Below are positions 23,384 to 36,253 of a stretch of DNA of 64,000 nt, one piece after another. Every line of letters starts with the position of its first letter. Within the stretch, counting starts at the first letter, position 1. Where the stretch lies: the NCBI GenBank assembly GCA_005406025.1, contig BGZK01000010.1:124001-188000 (forward strand). The letters are read 5' to 3'. Below the pieces are notes generated by a model. The model searched no databases. It was not told the DNA's origin and saw nothing but the letters and a program-made list of their open reading frames with translations. Position numbers and translations under genes: made by a program. This stretch comes from Eumeta japonica (lineage: Eukaryota > Arthropoda > Insecta > Lepidoptera > Psychidae).

Positions 23384-23720
23384 ACGGCCACGTGCGAGTA
23401 GAACTCGTAAACAAAGGGTTCCGTACCCATCGTACAATGATTAATAGGGCAAATTTTTTTTAAATAGAAATGAAAAAAAAAACCAAAATTAAGATTTAAC
23501 AAAAAAACACCAAAAAGCACGTTTCTTATATGGGGACTTCCTTTTAATTTTAAGTTTGATGTATTTTTATTATTTGTTGTAGTTATAGCGGCCATAGTCA
23601 TACACACTATATTAAAATTTCAAGGCTCTACCTATTACAGTTCAAAGGGTGCAGCCCTGTGACATACGTACGGACAGCGGAACATTCTTAATAGGATCTA
23701 GTAGGCACCTTAAAGATGAA
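23384..23720 (+). mobile_element. near-complete short repeat with 'cggccacgtgcgag' start
   Basis: It begins cggccacgtgcgagtagaac, continues 'aagggttccgtaccc', has a poly-A/T centre and a 'ttatttgttgtagttatagc' block, and ends 'cggacagcggaacattctta' then 'taggatctagtaggcacc'. Partial copies with the same two ends are at 41112-41650 (same orientation), 48655-48715 and 49403-49640 (reverse). It is non-coding. The family is known in Lepidoptera but I do not name it. Confidence 0.65.
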
Positions 23721-23724
23721 ACGG

Positions 23725-24890
23725 CACCGAACTATAAAATGAAAGGATATGTTCTGCTTCCACGCGGACGGAGCTGCGAGAGAACGTTAGTTATGAGGAA
23801 ATCGCAACTAAAGTCTATAATTGATAATTTATGTCATGATACTTATGCAAAATATATAAACATAGAATATTGATAAAATTTAATAGAATATAGGTAACAT
23901 GAGTGACTCGGGCGACGTGCGTGTACTCGGATAACGTTTTGTCTATCGTTATGCTAATACTTAAAAGACTGAACGTGTTTTAAACAAGTTAATTTAATAA
24001 AAAAAATACATCTGATCTATTCCATTTTTTTTATTAAATGATTAATTCTTAAATTCTGTAGCCAGACTATTTCTAAAGTTATAAAATTAAATTTTAAATG
24101 GATGACATTTTGAAATTATATTACTTTTATATGCCAGATATTTACACATTAAACAGCTTTAATTGAGTGGATATTATATATCTGTAAATACGTAATAGTC
24201 ATTAAAATAAATTAATAATCATCATTGTTTATTACTAGTCTTTTATGATTGAAGAATGTACGTCACATAAATTCGAGGCATAAATTTGTGTCACGCTCAA
24301 GAAACCCGTTCTTTAACAAGTATACAAAGACGCATTTCTTCTTTTTTTTTTATTTCAACAATATCTGTTCAGTTCCAATGGAACCTCCGAAAAATGTTAA
24401 GACGTTTACATGAACATCATAGCTTAACTTTCTCAAAGTTTGAATGTAATATGTCCAAATATACGTGGGAATTCAACTGTTTATTATTATCATATATGTT
24501 ATTACAAGAAGCTCGGGAGTTGTTTGCATCCCTTTTATATGAGAAACCACACGGCTATAACATACGTATTTTATCTAATCTTGACTGGCAGTGTAAACAA
24601 CTAGTTGTTTAGTAAGCATATAAATATTTAAATCTGGCGTCAAAATAAATATACAAGATTTTTCGCCCGGATTCAAGTTTTAGAATGCTTACTCCACTAT
24701 ATGATCTCTAAAACACAACTTTGCTAGATCCATCTAGGGATTTTAAATGTAACATAATCAAGAGCAAAAATAATAAGCATTGACGTTATAAAAAAAATAA
24801 AATACATATTTGTATATGGTATCTATATGAAAATATTATATAATCTACATATAGACCCATTGAGCCATATTTAAAATAATGAGGTTTAAA
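23725..24890. other. AT-rich non-coding stretch
   Basis: Frames at 23649-23873 and 24286-24612 (+) are open without motifs. No other feature was identified. Confidence 0.5.
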
Positions 24891-24899
24891 AGTTGAATC

Positions 24900-24937
24900 T
24901 TATGAATTACAAATAAATCGTTATTTGCAATTCATAA
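24900..24937. repeat. 17-bp hairpin with one mismatch
   Basis: TTATGAATT-A-CAAATAA pairs with TTATTTG-C-AATTCATAA around the loop ATCG. Too short for a usual insect pre-miRNA as it stands. Confidence 0.75.
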
Positions 24938-25084
24938 CATTGTTGTCACAACTTTTTTATCGTTAGATGGCGACCTGTTTAGACACATTCTGTGATTATC
25001 TGTTGAAAAAAGAAATAAAATATATATTTTGTTACGTGCACGCGGAATACCACCACGCCTATGCAAGATGTACGCTGAACTAAT

Positions 25085-25262
25085 TCAAATGTTGTTTAGG
25101 ACAACCGGACGGGCAGAGCCGCGGCCGGCCGCTAGTGTTCGATAAACAATCCCTCGGCCGTTGTTGTCTCGAGCCCTGACGCTATAGAAGGTCGTATCTC
25201 GAGGTGTGCCTTGTCGCGCCGCGCTCTGATCTTCGCCGACGGCAAAGAATACTTCGTCGAAT
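25085..25262. promoter_or_regulatory. GC-rich island
   Basis: CpG-rich patch (GAGCCGCGGCCGGCCGCTAG near 25119) in AT-rich DNA. There is no long frame on either strand. Candidate regulatory island. Confidence 0.35.
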
Positions 25263-25914
25263 AGATGAGAAAGTTTATTAATACCATTTTTATTTACCTA
25301 ATAGTGGAGATTGCAATTTGTCTTGAAGAATCAATGCTAGCTAATAGGAGATGTGTCGGTAGGTGTCGGTTGAACAGTCGCTGTGTCAAATGCTAGTCTT
25401 TTTGAAAACCTAGATAGGGCCTTAATCATCACATCAGACAAAATAGTTAACTATGGCTGTGACGGGCCTCTCACTTAATTGTTTACATTAAGTTGTGATC
25501 ATAAATATATAAAGAACATTCTACTATCGTGTTGCAATCGTACAAGGCTCTCTGATATTCAGATTACAATTTACTTTATGGAAATGAACCATGCAGTAAT
25601 TTAAAAATAATTTCAGGAATGCTTTAAGTTGACACAAAAGATGTAGTTGTTCATGATTGCATTTATTGGTAAAGAAATTGATTCGAGATTGAGAATTAAG
25701 TAACAATTTAGAATACTCGTTATGACGAAACTTTTATATCCGCAAAGGTAAAGTTGCAGATGACATTTGATTCGAAATATAAAAACAATTATTATACTAT
25801 AAATCTGAGTTATGTAATAGAAAAATTTGCAATATGAAAATGTAGATCAGTCTGTCATGTAACAAATTAATAAAAATGTTTAGTTACGTAAGTATTTTCT
25901 GATGGAGTGATGAT

Positions 25915-26081
25915 CAGGGCTGGATCTACCATATGGCTTTTTGGGCTTCAGCCCAGGGACTCGTAGATTCAAGGGGCCCCCGGCTAAGTCAAGTTAGTCA
26001 AAAATAGATGATATGCAGAAAAATAGGTGGGCCCCTAAGTAGTATTATTCCAGGGCCCCCTTAATTCACGGTCCGGCCCTG
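25915..26081. mobile_element. hAT-like MITE, 167 bp, with perfect 8-bp target duplication
   Basis: Bounded by an exact direct repeat GTGATGAT (25907-25914 and 26082-26089). Ends are inverted: left CAGGGCTGGATC, right complement CAGGGCCGGACC. An 8-bp target duplication and CAG-starting termini are hallmarks of the hAT superfamily (established). Inside are two runs of ggggccccc and a GGGCTTCAGCCC palindrome. It is too short to encode a transposase, so it is non-autonomous. The intact duplication suggests fairly recent insertion. Confidence 0.85.
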
Positions 26082-26089
26082 GTGATGAT

Positions 26090-26620
26090 AACTACAAAAA
26101 TTGTTTTTACGGCGGTAATCAGTCAGATAGTTTACATCATAATTGTTTAACAATTAGACAATCGTTTAATTTTCATCATCTTCTATAAATCTAAACCAAA
26201 ATTTAACAATCAAAAAGAAGAATAAAATGAAGCGATTCCGGTTGTTGCCCAGAACCACCTAATCATTCCAGTAGCATAAAACTTTATTGACCCACACAAT
26301 CACAAACTTAATAAAGACCTGCTAATGTGCACCGTACTTATCACATGATAACAGCGTCACACGCCTTTGTCTCTCGACATGGCAGAGAGTATCTTGATAA
26401 AATAAATTGTGGAGACTTGCTTTAAAAAAATACTTATATATGTAGGTACGTACATAATAAAGGATGTTAAGTTACGACAACAAAATACAGGACTGTCTGA
26501 AGAAGTTGCAATAAAATATTCTTCTTTCGTACCTTACAAATCTCTCGAGTGGAGCGTCACACGCTTTTATCTATAAAATCTGGCAACGACTTCCGTATGT
26601 TAATGCACGCGAGAATTATG
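26090..26620. other. AT-rich non-coding stretch
   Basis: No feature identified. Confidence 0.6.
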
Positions 26621-26960
26621 TGACCGGCACTCACGCGGCGTCCGACCTCAAATATCGTCCGTCTGTAATTTATAGATTACACGTATTATGGATTTAAAAG
26701 TATTTGTCGCTGATTTTCAGGAAGCCGGTCTCGGGTTACAGGTGAACTTCATCGTCTATCATGTTACCGACAGGCACGGCCTGTGTCGGTTTACGTCAAA
26801 AGCAGAGTATACGAGCATTGCATACACGATGTTTAATCGGCGCGTATGTCGTTATAATATTTCAAATAATGGCAATATTTGAAAAATATATATAAAACGC
26901 TTTTTTTCTGCGCGCGTCAAAGAATAATGCGCGCCTAAAACGCAGGCCGTCTTCGTAATT
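26620..26960. other. mixed-composition block with 64-codon plus frame
   Basis: A plus frame from an ATG at 26688 to 26882 encodes 64 residues (starts MDLKVFVADFQEAGLGLQVN). The 5' part is balanced in composition and reads like protein, the 3' end becomes Asn/Arg-rich. No family is recognised and no splice signals stand out. It could be an old exon, a small ORF or chance. Confidence 0.2.
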
Positions 26961-27526
26961 CGTTGGCGCCAATAAGGATTATTTTACCACTTCGTTTCAA
27001 AAGCTGTAACTCGAACCTAAAGTCAATAAATCTAAAGGGTATGACGGTGCTTTTAGAATACTTTGAAAGTTAGTTCCGTTCATTATTCGAAAATTCGGAT
27101 TAAATTCTCATCAAAATCAATATTTAGTTTCAGCGTCAGGTTTTGGACTTCTCGTATTCTCGTTTCAGACTGTGATGCTCGGGAGGCTGTTATAACGATG
27201 ATTATGTCCAAAGCGGCACCGACACCGACGACTTAATTTGAAGCCAGTGGTTCGCTTCATTTAAGTCTAAGAGAACGATTAGCGAATGTATCGAACTTTA
27301 TTCGCACAAGCGACTCGCTAATAGCAAACCCACGGCTGCTTCTGTCCAAAAAATAGTAGTGCCTATTATTAAAGAATATTATTTATTTATCTACTGCTAT
27401 TATTATTGTATGTACTACTGTTAATTTACCTTGACATGGATTTAGCCTTCGCATATTACAATCGCCCAACCACGGAGACCGCTAATTAAATAACAACATA
27501 CACTTCGCACAGCAGAAGACATTGTA

Positions 27527-27582
27527 ATAATATTATCAACTACGATCACTAATGTATAATAATATATGTGATAATATTATGA
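27527..27582. repeat. 12-bp inverted repeat with long loop
   Basis: ATAATATTATCA and TGATAATATTAT flank about 30 bases of AT-rich sequence. Given the composition this may be fortuitous. Confidence 0.5.
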
Positions 27583-27680
27583 CACTGCATACTTCCTATA
27601 CAAAACTTAACCATTATCTAAGTTGCAGTCCCCGGATCTAGGGGGTTATCTCAAAGGGCCATAATCCAATGTTATTACTA

Positions 27681-27886
27681 AACACGCTTTTAGTGGAATA
27701 AAGCAGAAAAATGAATATAGAATTATGAATCAATAATATATTGTGAAAAGTGTAAGGCCAAGAACGGACAAACATGTAGCACCCCACGCTTTTTCACAAT
27801 AATAATATTTATTGTTGGTTCATTAATTGATTTCTATATTCAAATTATTTTCTGCTTTTAGTTTATTCCACTATAAAAGCGTGTTT
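27681..27886. mobile_element. foldback element, arms of 70-97 bp
   Basis: The left arm 27681-27750 (from aacacgcttttagtggaata) is the imperfect reverse complement of the right arm 27790-27886 (ending ...ccactataaaagcgtgttt). A roughly 40-bp spacer contains 'gtaaggccaagaacggac'. The right arm continues into the direct-repeat copy at 27825-28372. Confidence 0.75.
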
Positions 27887-28372
27887 TTAGTTTTTAAACT
27901 ATATTTATTTTCCACTTTTTAGTGTTCGATAATAAAATTTGAGGTGTCAAATTTCAAAATGAGACTGAAGCAGGTAGTATAGAGAATCTCCAACAGAGGG
28001 CGGACAGTAGTCAGATTTGTTTTGAACTAAAGAGAAAATTTGCAGTGATAAAATCTAAAACAATTCAGACTTTAACGTTTTATTTGAAATTGAATTTAAT
28101 ATTCATTCAAATTGAATTTAATATTAATTCAATTAGAATGTTTTTGATTGAATGATTTTATTCTAAATTTATTTCTTAATTATCATGCATGTCCAGCATC
28201 TTATTTATTATAGCCTTTGATTGTCGGAAATACTTAAGTATTTATTATTTTACCACATTTAGGGAGGATTTATAGAAGGACAAGTTTGGAGTCAGCAGCC
28301 GCCAAAGGAGAGTTACAAACATACATACATACATACAAACATACAGGTGAAGTTAATATAAAGCGTGTAAAA
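27825..28372 (+). mobile_element. dispersed repeat, longer copy (A)
   Basis: It runs from 'aattgatttctatattcaa' through 'tgaagcaggtagtatagaga' and a unique 305-bp middle (28003-28307) to (CATA)n and a terminus 'taatataaagcgtgtaaaa'. The shorter copy at 28856-29119 matches both ends nearly base for base. No coding frame. The middle includes a 26-bp duplicated AT segment near 28088-28134. Confidence 0.8.
28318..28347. repeat. CATA microsatellite
   Basis: Four to five CATA units plus CAAACATA, matched by three units in the sister copy at 29065-29090. Confidence 0.85.
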
Positions 28373-28855
28373 TTGAACAATGGCGACCATGTTATACAAC
28401 AAAGAATAAAGGATGAAAGTTTCGGTTTATTTTAGACATAAGTCTTTCGAAAACATTATAATTTATAGTTTATATGATTCTCCAAACGTTTCTACGTATT
28501 TTAGTATATTTATCAAAGAGAAATACTTACGGTTTTCTTAATTTATCCATAATTTCGTAGCAAAATCAGCACACAACAATTCACCGCAAACTGAGATGAC
28601 GTAGCGTATGGCATCACGCGGATTTAAAACATCGTTGTAAATTTTTTGACGCAAGTGACGAGAACAGTAAATATTTTCTGCTCTCTTATTTTTTAAGCTA
28701 TAAGATTCAATTTCGTATAATAATCTAGTATAACCCAGAAATTTAAAAAGTATTTTTCTTTTGTGTCGTACCAAAAAAGAGCGAGTTATGCCGTTCTAGT
28801 GGGTGGCGCATCAGTCGCAAATGTCACTATAATGGCATTGCGCGCTTGAGGGGTC
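28373..28855. other. unique spacer between the two repeat copies
   Basis: A minus frame at 28774-28538 (78 codons) is open and Lys/Arg/Tyr-rich, but it is unrecognised and without context. No gene called. Confidence 0.4.
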
Positions 28856-29119
28856 AATTGATTTCTATATTCAAATTATTTTCTAATTTTTAGTTTATTC
28901 CACTATAAAAGCGTGTTTTTTAGTTTTTTTAAACTATATTTATTTTCCACTTTTAGTTGTTCGATAATAAAATTTGAGGTGTCAAATTTCAAAATGAGAC
29001 TGAAGCAGGTAGTATAGAGAATCTCCAACAGAGGGCGTTTGTTACAAACGCCCAAACGAGAGTTACAAACATACATACATACAAACATACAGGTGAAGTT
29101 AATATAAAGCGTGTAAAAA
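28856..29119 (+). mobile_element. dispersed repeat, internally deleted copy (B)
   Basis: Near-identical to copy A from 'aattgatttctatattcaa' to 'ccaacagagggcg' and again from 'gagagttacaaacatac' to 'aaagcgtgtaaaa'. The 305-bp middle is replaced by 20 bases that make a perfect hairpin (GGGCGTTTG-TTA-CAAACGCCC, 29033-29053). The two copies are 0.5 kb apart in the same orientation. Confidence 0.8.
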
Positions 29120-30295
29120 GAAACTTGCTCCACAAAGCGCCTAGTATTTTGCGTTGTTTTATCAATTAATCATTTGATTTTAAATCATCCTTTTGGTTTT
29201 TGAATACGTCTTAGGGTTAGTGCGTTCCGAAATGCGCTGCAAGCAGCTGCAGCGCAGCGTATTGTTGGCAACATCATGACGGGTTTTTTAATTCCATAAA
29301 TTTATTTAAATAATCAAAAATAAAAATTAATGAAAGAATATAGGTTTTTCGTTCCAAGAAATACTATGTTTTTTTTTTCTATGAAAATAAATATTAAATT
29401 TTTTGAAAAATAAAATAAAACTGCATCTACATAACTAGGAAAAATGTCAATTATATAGCGTTAAAGCTTTGCCTATTAACTTTGAAAAGTACAAAATTCA
29501 AAAATAACTTGTCAAAAGAGTGTATATAGAAAACATTTCATAATACGAGTTGTTACGATGTGTTTCCTATATACAATTTTATGAAAAAGTTATTAGCTAA
29601 TAGATAATAAAGAGTGCAAATTTATTAAAGTCTTATTATTCTGATCATAAAAAATGCCAATTTGTGAGTTTTTTTTTAACAATTTACCTCAAATACTGAA
29701 GAGACAGGGCGCCACTATAAAATTACTGCTCCGGTACGAAAAAATCGGAGATTCTTAGACTGTCTAGTTGACTTTCTCTACCTTCAAAATCTTTCGCACT
29801 GAATGCCGTGGCGAAGTAAACATACATTACTTACTCTGTTAATGATTGATAAATTTGTCAGTCATTATGCCACACTCTACCAAAAATGATGTTGCGAGTC
29901 TGTTAATGACCGTATTCCACTATCATTGGACGCCTGTATATATCGGATTCTGAGCGTATTAGAGCCGCTCAAATGTCAAATTGAACGGTTGGACAAAAAT
30001 GCGTCGTTGTAACCACGAGCGGTTAAATTTTGTATTTGGTTTAGCTTTTTCCATTGATCGTAATAAGTTGGTGTATGTAAATATTTTTGTTGTAGTCTAC
30101 TCGTTAGTTTTTTTTTCTAAAACGTAATTATTTTTGCAGAACACGAATTATATGGGACGCTTGGGATGAAACGCACATTGATGATATGGAGGGATTCGTA
30201 GATGAAATGTAAAGATCAACAGATGTAACAATTGGCGTTTGAAACGACGCATGGCTAAATCTTAGACTTATTATCGTCCTTCTAATTGAACTGTC
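29120..30295. other. AT-rich non-coding stretch
   Basis: Only a GC-rich hairpin (GCGCTGCA...TGCAGCGC) at about 29233-29254 was noticed. Confidence 0.55.
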
Positions 30296-30299
30296 GTTA

Positions 30300-30510
30300 T
30301 TATGAACTCACGCCTATTTCATAAAAGAGTATAGGCAGAGACTACGAATCTCTACATGCTGCAATATTTGTATTCTCTTTTGCTTCATTGACATCCATAA
30401 ATGTTTTGCATGCGAGCTCGTCGATTTCGATTGCTTAAAATTGGCCCTTTTCCAAATATGTCACCAATTTGATCTGCATAAGATTTTCTAGAGCGAACCT
30501 TGTCGACACT
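30300..30510 (-). mobile_element. non-LTR retrotransposon 3' end, decayed (family A copy 4)
   Basis: The minus strand reads KSYADQIGDIFGKGPILSNR and NRRARM, then after a shift TFMDVNEAKE, and ends in the family's 3' terminus (GGCGTGA, TGA complement at 30308-30310). It matches the 37.8-kb copy block for block (KSYGSNW..., NRGARMRRLTDVSEARE). It has indels and stops, so it is inactive. Confidence 0.75.
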
Positions 30511-31208
30511 TACATCACACGTATTTGTTCTAATTGAACTACATTAAGTGAAAAATCATTTACAATCATCGGGACTTGGTTAAGGAGTGTTATAGAGAAT
30601 TTTCCCTCCATTAACTGTAAATAAAGGTGCGAGTCTCCCTGAATCTCACCTGGTCCAATTTCTTTGTGTGGTAAGTCAACGCGGCGTAGTACGACAGTTG
30701 GGGCCGGTCCGGAAGTGAATTGAAATGTTTAAAATTTAAATACTTAGATTTTAGATTATTTAATTTTTAATTTATTTATATCAATATAAAAACATAAAAA
30801 AAAACAGCATTCGGTTTGCGTGGAGCACGAGAAAAAGCTTTCGCTTTGAGTTAATTCAATTCAATTAATTCAATTCATACGATTCACAATTTATATATAA
30901 AATAAAATGCTCGATTAGAAATGGTGCGAATTTTAAATTAAAATATGTAAGTAAAGAAATATATTACAGAACATTAAAAACAAAATTACAGAACACTGAA
31001 AACGTAAGTACGGTCCGCACTTGATCGTTTTCATGTCATGAGCTTTGTGGAGCAGTCACTGAGACGCAGGTCTTCAGTATTGTACGAACTAAAAAACAAC
31101 ATCATTCGGCACCGGTTAATTAATTAATTAATACCCGATATATAAATGCATATAATATCATATTATATAAATAAGCATTGTCGGTCAAATATAGATCCGT
31201 TATATAAA

Positions 31209-31250
31209 AAAAAACCGACAAATATATATATGTATATTTGTCGGTTTTTT
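31209..31250. repeat. 18-bp perfect hairpin
   Basis: Arms 31209-31226 and 31233-31250 (core ACCGACAAATATA) are exactly complementary around a six-base loop TATATG. The surrounding 31190-31265 is AT-rich and ATATAT-repetitive. Confidence 0.9.
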
Positions 31251-31264
31251 AATATATATGTATA

Positions 31265-34200
31265 TATTACAGTAACCGCCAGAACTCTCTTTAAGCCTCA
31301 CAGGTAGGCGTATCAACTGTACTTTAATGCTTGGTCAAATATTATGACCAAACACCAAAGCTCAGCAACTTTTCTAAGTATTCGTAGAGACCACCTCTGA
31401 TTTTATGTCGGAACGCCGTTTGCTAGTAGCGAGGGAAATAGCACTTATAGAGAGTTTTACACTTCGTACGACATAAAGTTGGTTTTTTTATGACGTATTT
31501 GATTTGGTGATGGTACGTTTTATAATTGACTACGGCGATAACAAAGGAAGATTAAAAACTATTTTCTAAGGTTCCACAATTAACTGATATGTAATTTTTT
31601 ACGTCACAGACCTTCCATTTTCACATTCCTACAACCCTCTGAATAAAATACGACTAATTTATTAAGAGATAAATAATAAATTAAAGTACGCGTAATTATA
31701 TAGTCACTATTTTTAATGCAGTGATGAAAGTTGTGTTAGAAAAATATTATAACAATTTCCCATTAATGGAAGTAAAACTATTATTCTTACATGACTGTAA
31801 AATTATGTTATTTATTACAATAAGTCTGAAATCATTTTCAAAGCATAATTTGACTAAACAAAACAGTTACAAACTCAGTAAACGCGGTTACGCAACTTCC
31901 TTGAATATACATACGCTTACATTACGTAAAATTGGACTACATTTCTTCTATAATTATGCTTATGCATCATGTTGAATGTATTTAAATAAATTTAAAACGA
32001 AATTTATAAAACAAATAAATGAAAACAGAAGCTTAAGGTTTCTAGTGTATAATAATGTTAATATTTAAATAAGTAATAATTTACTGATTATTTGCATTAA
32101 TGAATTCATACGTTAGCACTCTGTTTATAAACACATTTTAAATGATATGAAATAATTATCTTCATTCGTCATCAAGAAATTTAACGTGACGTGTTTTACA
32201 AACAATTTTCTGTTCGATTCAAACTTCCGGCAACGGCCATATCGTATTTACAGACACACGTCCGAAGCATGTCGAAGGCTGTGGATATGCGCGCGCGCAC
32301 GTGTCGGTTCCTATGATAGCGGAATTATGACTTTATATTGCCCGGTTGTAAATTACCGTTTTTTTTTGTGTTACGGCATGTACGCGGTATCCGTTTGTTT
32401 CTTTTTTGGAAGGCCCTGGGTGTCGTAAAATGACAACGCCAAGAATGTTGGTGCGGTGGAACTAGAGACGAGTCGACGGAAAAAATGTCATTTTTGTACT
32501 ATGAATCAGCGACCATTTATTGATGGGTTAGAATATAAAAAAAAATCAACTTTAACTTTTTATCAATTATTATAAAAAAATCGGAAAATAATTAATTACA
32601 TAAGGTTCGGTTTGCTTACCTTTAACTACAAAAATTTAATGAAAAGATAAAAAAAACTTCAATGTTTAAATCTTAGTTAATCACGACTCAAGGATATCTA
32701 AAAAATATTTTTGTATTGATGTCAAATCATAAATTGTATAAATATTTTTTAAAATATTTATAATATAATAGAAATAATAATCAGTAAAAGAAATATAAAC
32801 ACAGGTAAGTGGTTATCAATACAATATCCAAGTAATAATATGTAACTTTTGAACAAATACATCGCATCTTTTTTTATTTTCACCACAACATGTTCCGGCT
32901 AATGCCAACTCAAATAAAGCTAATCACCCCAATTATCGTAACATAGCGTGAATATCTCGACATATGTTGCGCGTTGCCTTATCGCCATGTAAGTTGCCGC
33001 TACCTACAACTGTACTCTTATCGCGAAAGCTTAACTATTCTGTTTGTGATAGTTATTTGTGCATATGCGCCTCTAATACTGTGCAAATAAATTCGATAAT
33101 GCCTCGGTTTCGGTAGAATAACCAAGATAAATAAATATACTGTGCGATGTTTTACTTAATTGAGAATTAAAAAAGTGATTGTTTATACATTTTTAATATT
33201 TCTTTTTTATGAAATATTGCAGTGTCAAATCGATTTGCAGATTTCGTTACTAATTCGTGCTTACTTCTACTTTATAGGCGGTGTTGCCATGTTGAGGCAA
33301 GGCAAAGCCGACAATATTACAAAAATTACAGAGTCTAATTTTTTCCTTAACGTTTTTTCAAGAGGTTAATATTATATTATTTAAAGCTTAAAACAATATA
33401 AGAAACTATTTTTAATATTATAATCAAATTTATATGTCTTTTAGGAAGAACTCGCTAGTAATATATACAAACATATTGATATAGATATAAAATACAAAGA
33501 ATATTATCAATAGTTTATAAAAAAAAATAACATGCAACATTCTTTTTAGTACTTATAGAATCTGACTTGTATTTTTCTACATTTTAAGTAACAAGAATTC
33601 ATTTCAAGAAAAATTGTTATTTTAACAGTTTCATTTATTAAACATATACAAGTATTCTATTTCAATGAAAGTCTGTTTATCGTCGATTTAACATTTACTA
33701 AAGTGGTACAGGTAGTACAGAAAATTATTACTAGTCTTTAAATATTTATTTAATGTCGTTTTTTCTCTTAATATTACTGATGAGTTTCTAAGATCTTTAA
33801 ACACAGTACAGCACGTATAACAACAAATAATAATAACTTATTTATATTATTATTAGAGACAAACAAATAAAAAATTATATACCTAAATACATTATTTCAT
33901 TAATTTTATACGTCATACTTACAACAATGTCCTCATAAGACACTATATTGGAGTTCATGAAGAAAATTAGTGAGCATGGGCGAAGGGCTGATGTTCATCC
34001 CTTCCTGTAGCTGATGGTCGAATTGTTACAGATACTAGTTTTGAATAAAAAATCAAAAGTGCATTAGTTTTTAAAGCTTTAAGTCAAATGAATAAAGTCC
34101 GTTATTAGTACTTTGAGTAGGATTATAGATCATAATCGATTGTCTAATTCTTCTAATTCTTTACGAATCGTTCCTGTTTCCGTTTGTGACGAACACAATT

Positions 34201-35685
34201 TTGAATTGTCCAATTTCGCAGACACTTTTTGCATCATGTGATGTAACAACAGCAAAATGACTTCTTACTATTATTTATTTAATTTACATTATCGCAAGTC
34301 AAAGAAAATGTAAATTAATCGTCATACAAATTTTCTTTTCTGACAGAGGTTTTCAATAAAAAATATCTTTTCATTTTTACCATAAGTATAAGTGTTTCAA
34401 AAACTTATTTCGTTGTGTGTAAATATTTGACACAAAGTAAATATGGAACTGTGCATGCGCAAATACTGTCAGTAGTTTTTGTCTTCATAGAATATTGTCT
34501 ACAATTATCTTAAATTTCATTTGCTGTTTTCATGCTTCGTTTTTCTTTCAATGTTTTCAAGAGATTTAGACAGGTTTAAATTGAAGATTAAATACTAACT
34601 ATACAAGCCGTAACCCTGTGCAAACCAGCTAGTTACGTTTATTCATTTTTAATATCGAATATTACCAAATAAATAAAAACATAAAACGATAAGTTCTTAT
34701 TTTTATCTAAATTAATTAAACACTACAATAATACAAAGCGAAGGTTGTAAATAAATACACCGACGAATTAATATAGATCAACAATCCAAGTCAAGGCAAG
34801 CCGTGGTCATTTATCCAGCCATTTTCTTATTGTTTTTGACAAGTTCAACTAATCATATGTCCCTATCAATATACATATTCTATATCCGTGTGTATGTATA
34901 TGTGCATATCGGTATGAATTTGTCAGTTTAGAAAAATAAGTAGTGCTTTTGACAATACATCAAATTCGAAGCAGTACAACAATTTTGTGGTAAACAACAA
35001 CTAGAAATTAATATAGTTGTTTAGACATTTAAATTTTGAACATACATACATACAGTCATAAGTCATAACTCACATATCTTTCATTTCTTCTCGTATGGTC
35101 ATATGCAAATACGCAATAGACAATCGGCAGTATCCGGAAAGTATGGCGGACTAAGCTTGTACCATAGACTAGAATTTTCGACAAAACTAAACCGGTGAAA
35201 GTCATACAGAGGATGTTCATCTTTTTGACTCTAACGGTGTTTCTGATTATCCGGAGACAATGTATTTTCTAAGCTGTCGACCACTCGACATAAAAATTAG
35301 CATAGAGAAAGTTGCGATGGCGACCCGCGCCTATCGCTCGTGAACTTTAAGAAGATAGCTACGGAAAAATCGTCGAAATTAAGGCCCGTCCGTTATTACG
35401 TAACGCGATGAATTGATGTCGACGAATAAGTATGCAAAATAATGGAATTTATGGAATTTACTGTGACACGAGACAAAATTATTTTTAATAAAAAAAACAC
35501 AGGCTCATCAGTGAGTTGTAAATCCGAATCTCCATAGAGTAGTAGTATATTTATAGATTATAAAGAATGTTGTTTCACGAGATGCGTTTCAAAAAAAGTG
35601 ATTATTTATATAAGAATTGTTACCTCTGGAAAATTTACTAAATACTATATAATTTTTAAGATATGTTTTACATTTTTTTATATGA
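31265..35685. other. long AT-rich non-coding stretch
   Basis: No exon recognised. Frames at 31721-31975, 32186-32428 and 33160-33369 (+) are open but low-complexity or unmatched. The 32180-32420 patch is GC-richer (GCGCGCGCACGTGTC, with a CACGTG E-box) and may be regulatory. Confidence 0.5.
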
Positions 35686-35689
35686 TTAA

Positions 35690-35805
35690 GCGGGCCATCG
35701 GAACGTAGACGATCACCGCTGCCCATGTACGCCCGCAACCCCCGAGGAGTCAATTATGCGTTGCCTGCCTTTTAAATGGGAATACGCTCTTTTTTTGAAG
35801 ACTTT
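35690..35805 (+). mobile_element. dispersed lepidopteran-type repeat fragment
   Basis: Blocks 'gcgggccatcgg', 'gatcaccgctgcccatgtac', 'gcccgcaaccccc', 'gcgttgcctgccttttaaat', 'tacgctctttttttgaag' match in order a repeat I know as abundant in moth and butterfly genomes. It is non-coding, and recognition is from memory only. Confidence 0.5.
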
Positions 35806-36253
35806 ATTCTTATAAATAATAAAAATAATCAAGACAAATAAGCTTCAAGGCTGTTGATTACTTAAATATAGACGGTATTAGGAAGCATTGATTTCAGATT
35901 TCATGCATTTACGTTAGTTGAAATGCATATTTATACCATATTACGTGATACATAAATTAAACCAATAGAAAGTTTAATAAATATTAATAATTATTCAATA
36001 CGTACTCAGCATAGCTGATTTTTATTCAAAGCTGCGATTGTAAATGCTTTAAAATGCCTAAATTTTAATCTAATCTCTGGTGTATAAACAAATCTACTGA
36101 GCGTGCAACTTAATACACAATGTTTCTCCTTTTAGTTCCCTTTCGCAAAATTACATCCATATGCAACTTTACTATATCAAAACATATCAATAAATTAGGT
36201 TTGTAAGCATGGAAGTAATAAATTAATTTATACTTATATAACATTAGAAATAA

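Noticed and set aside
28318..29119. CRISPR-like array of CATA and shared blocks
   Set aside because: Two transposon copies with a microsatellite; no regular spacer-repeat pattern, and the DNA is eukaryotic.
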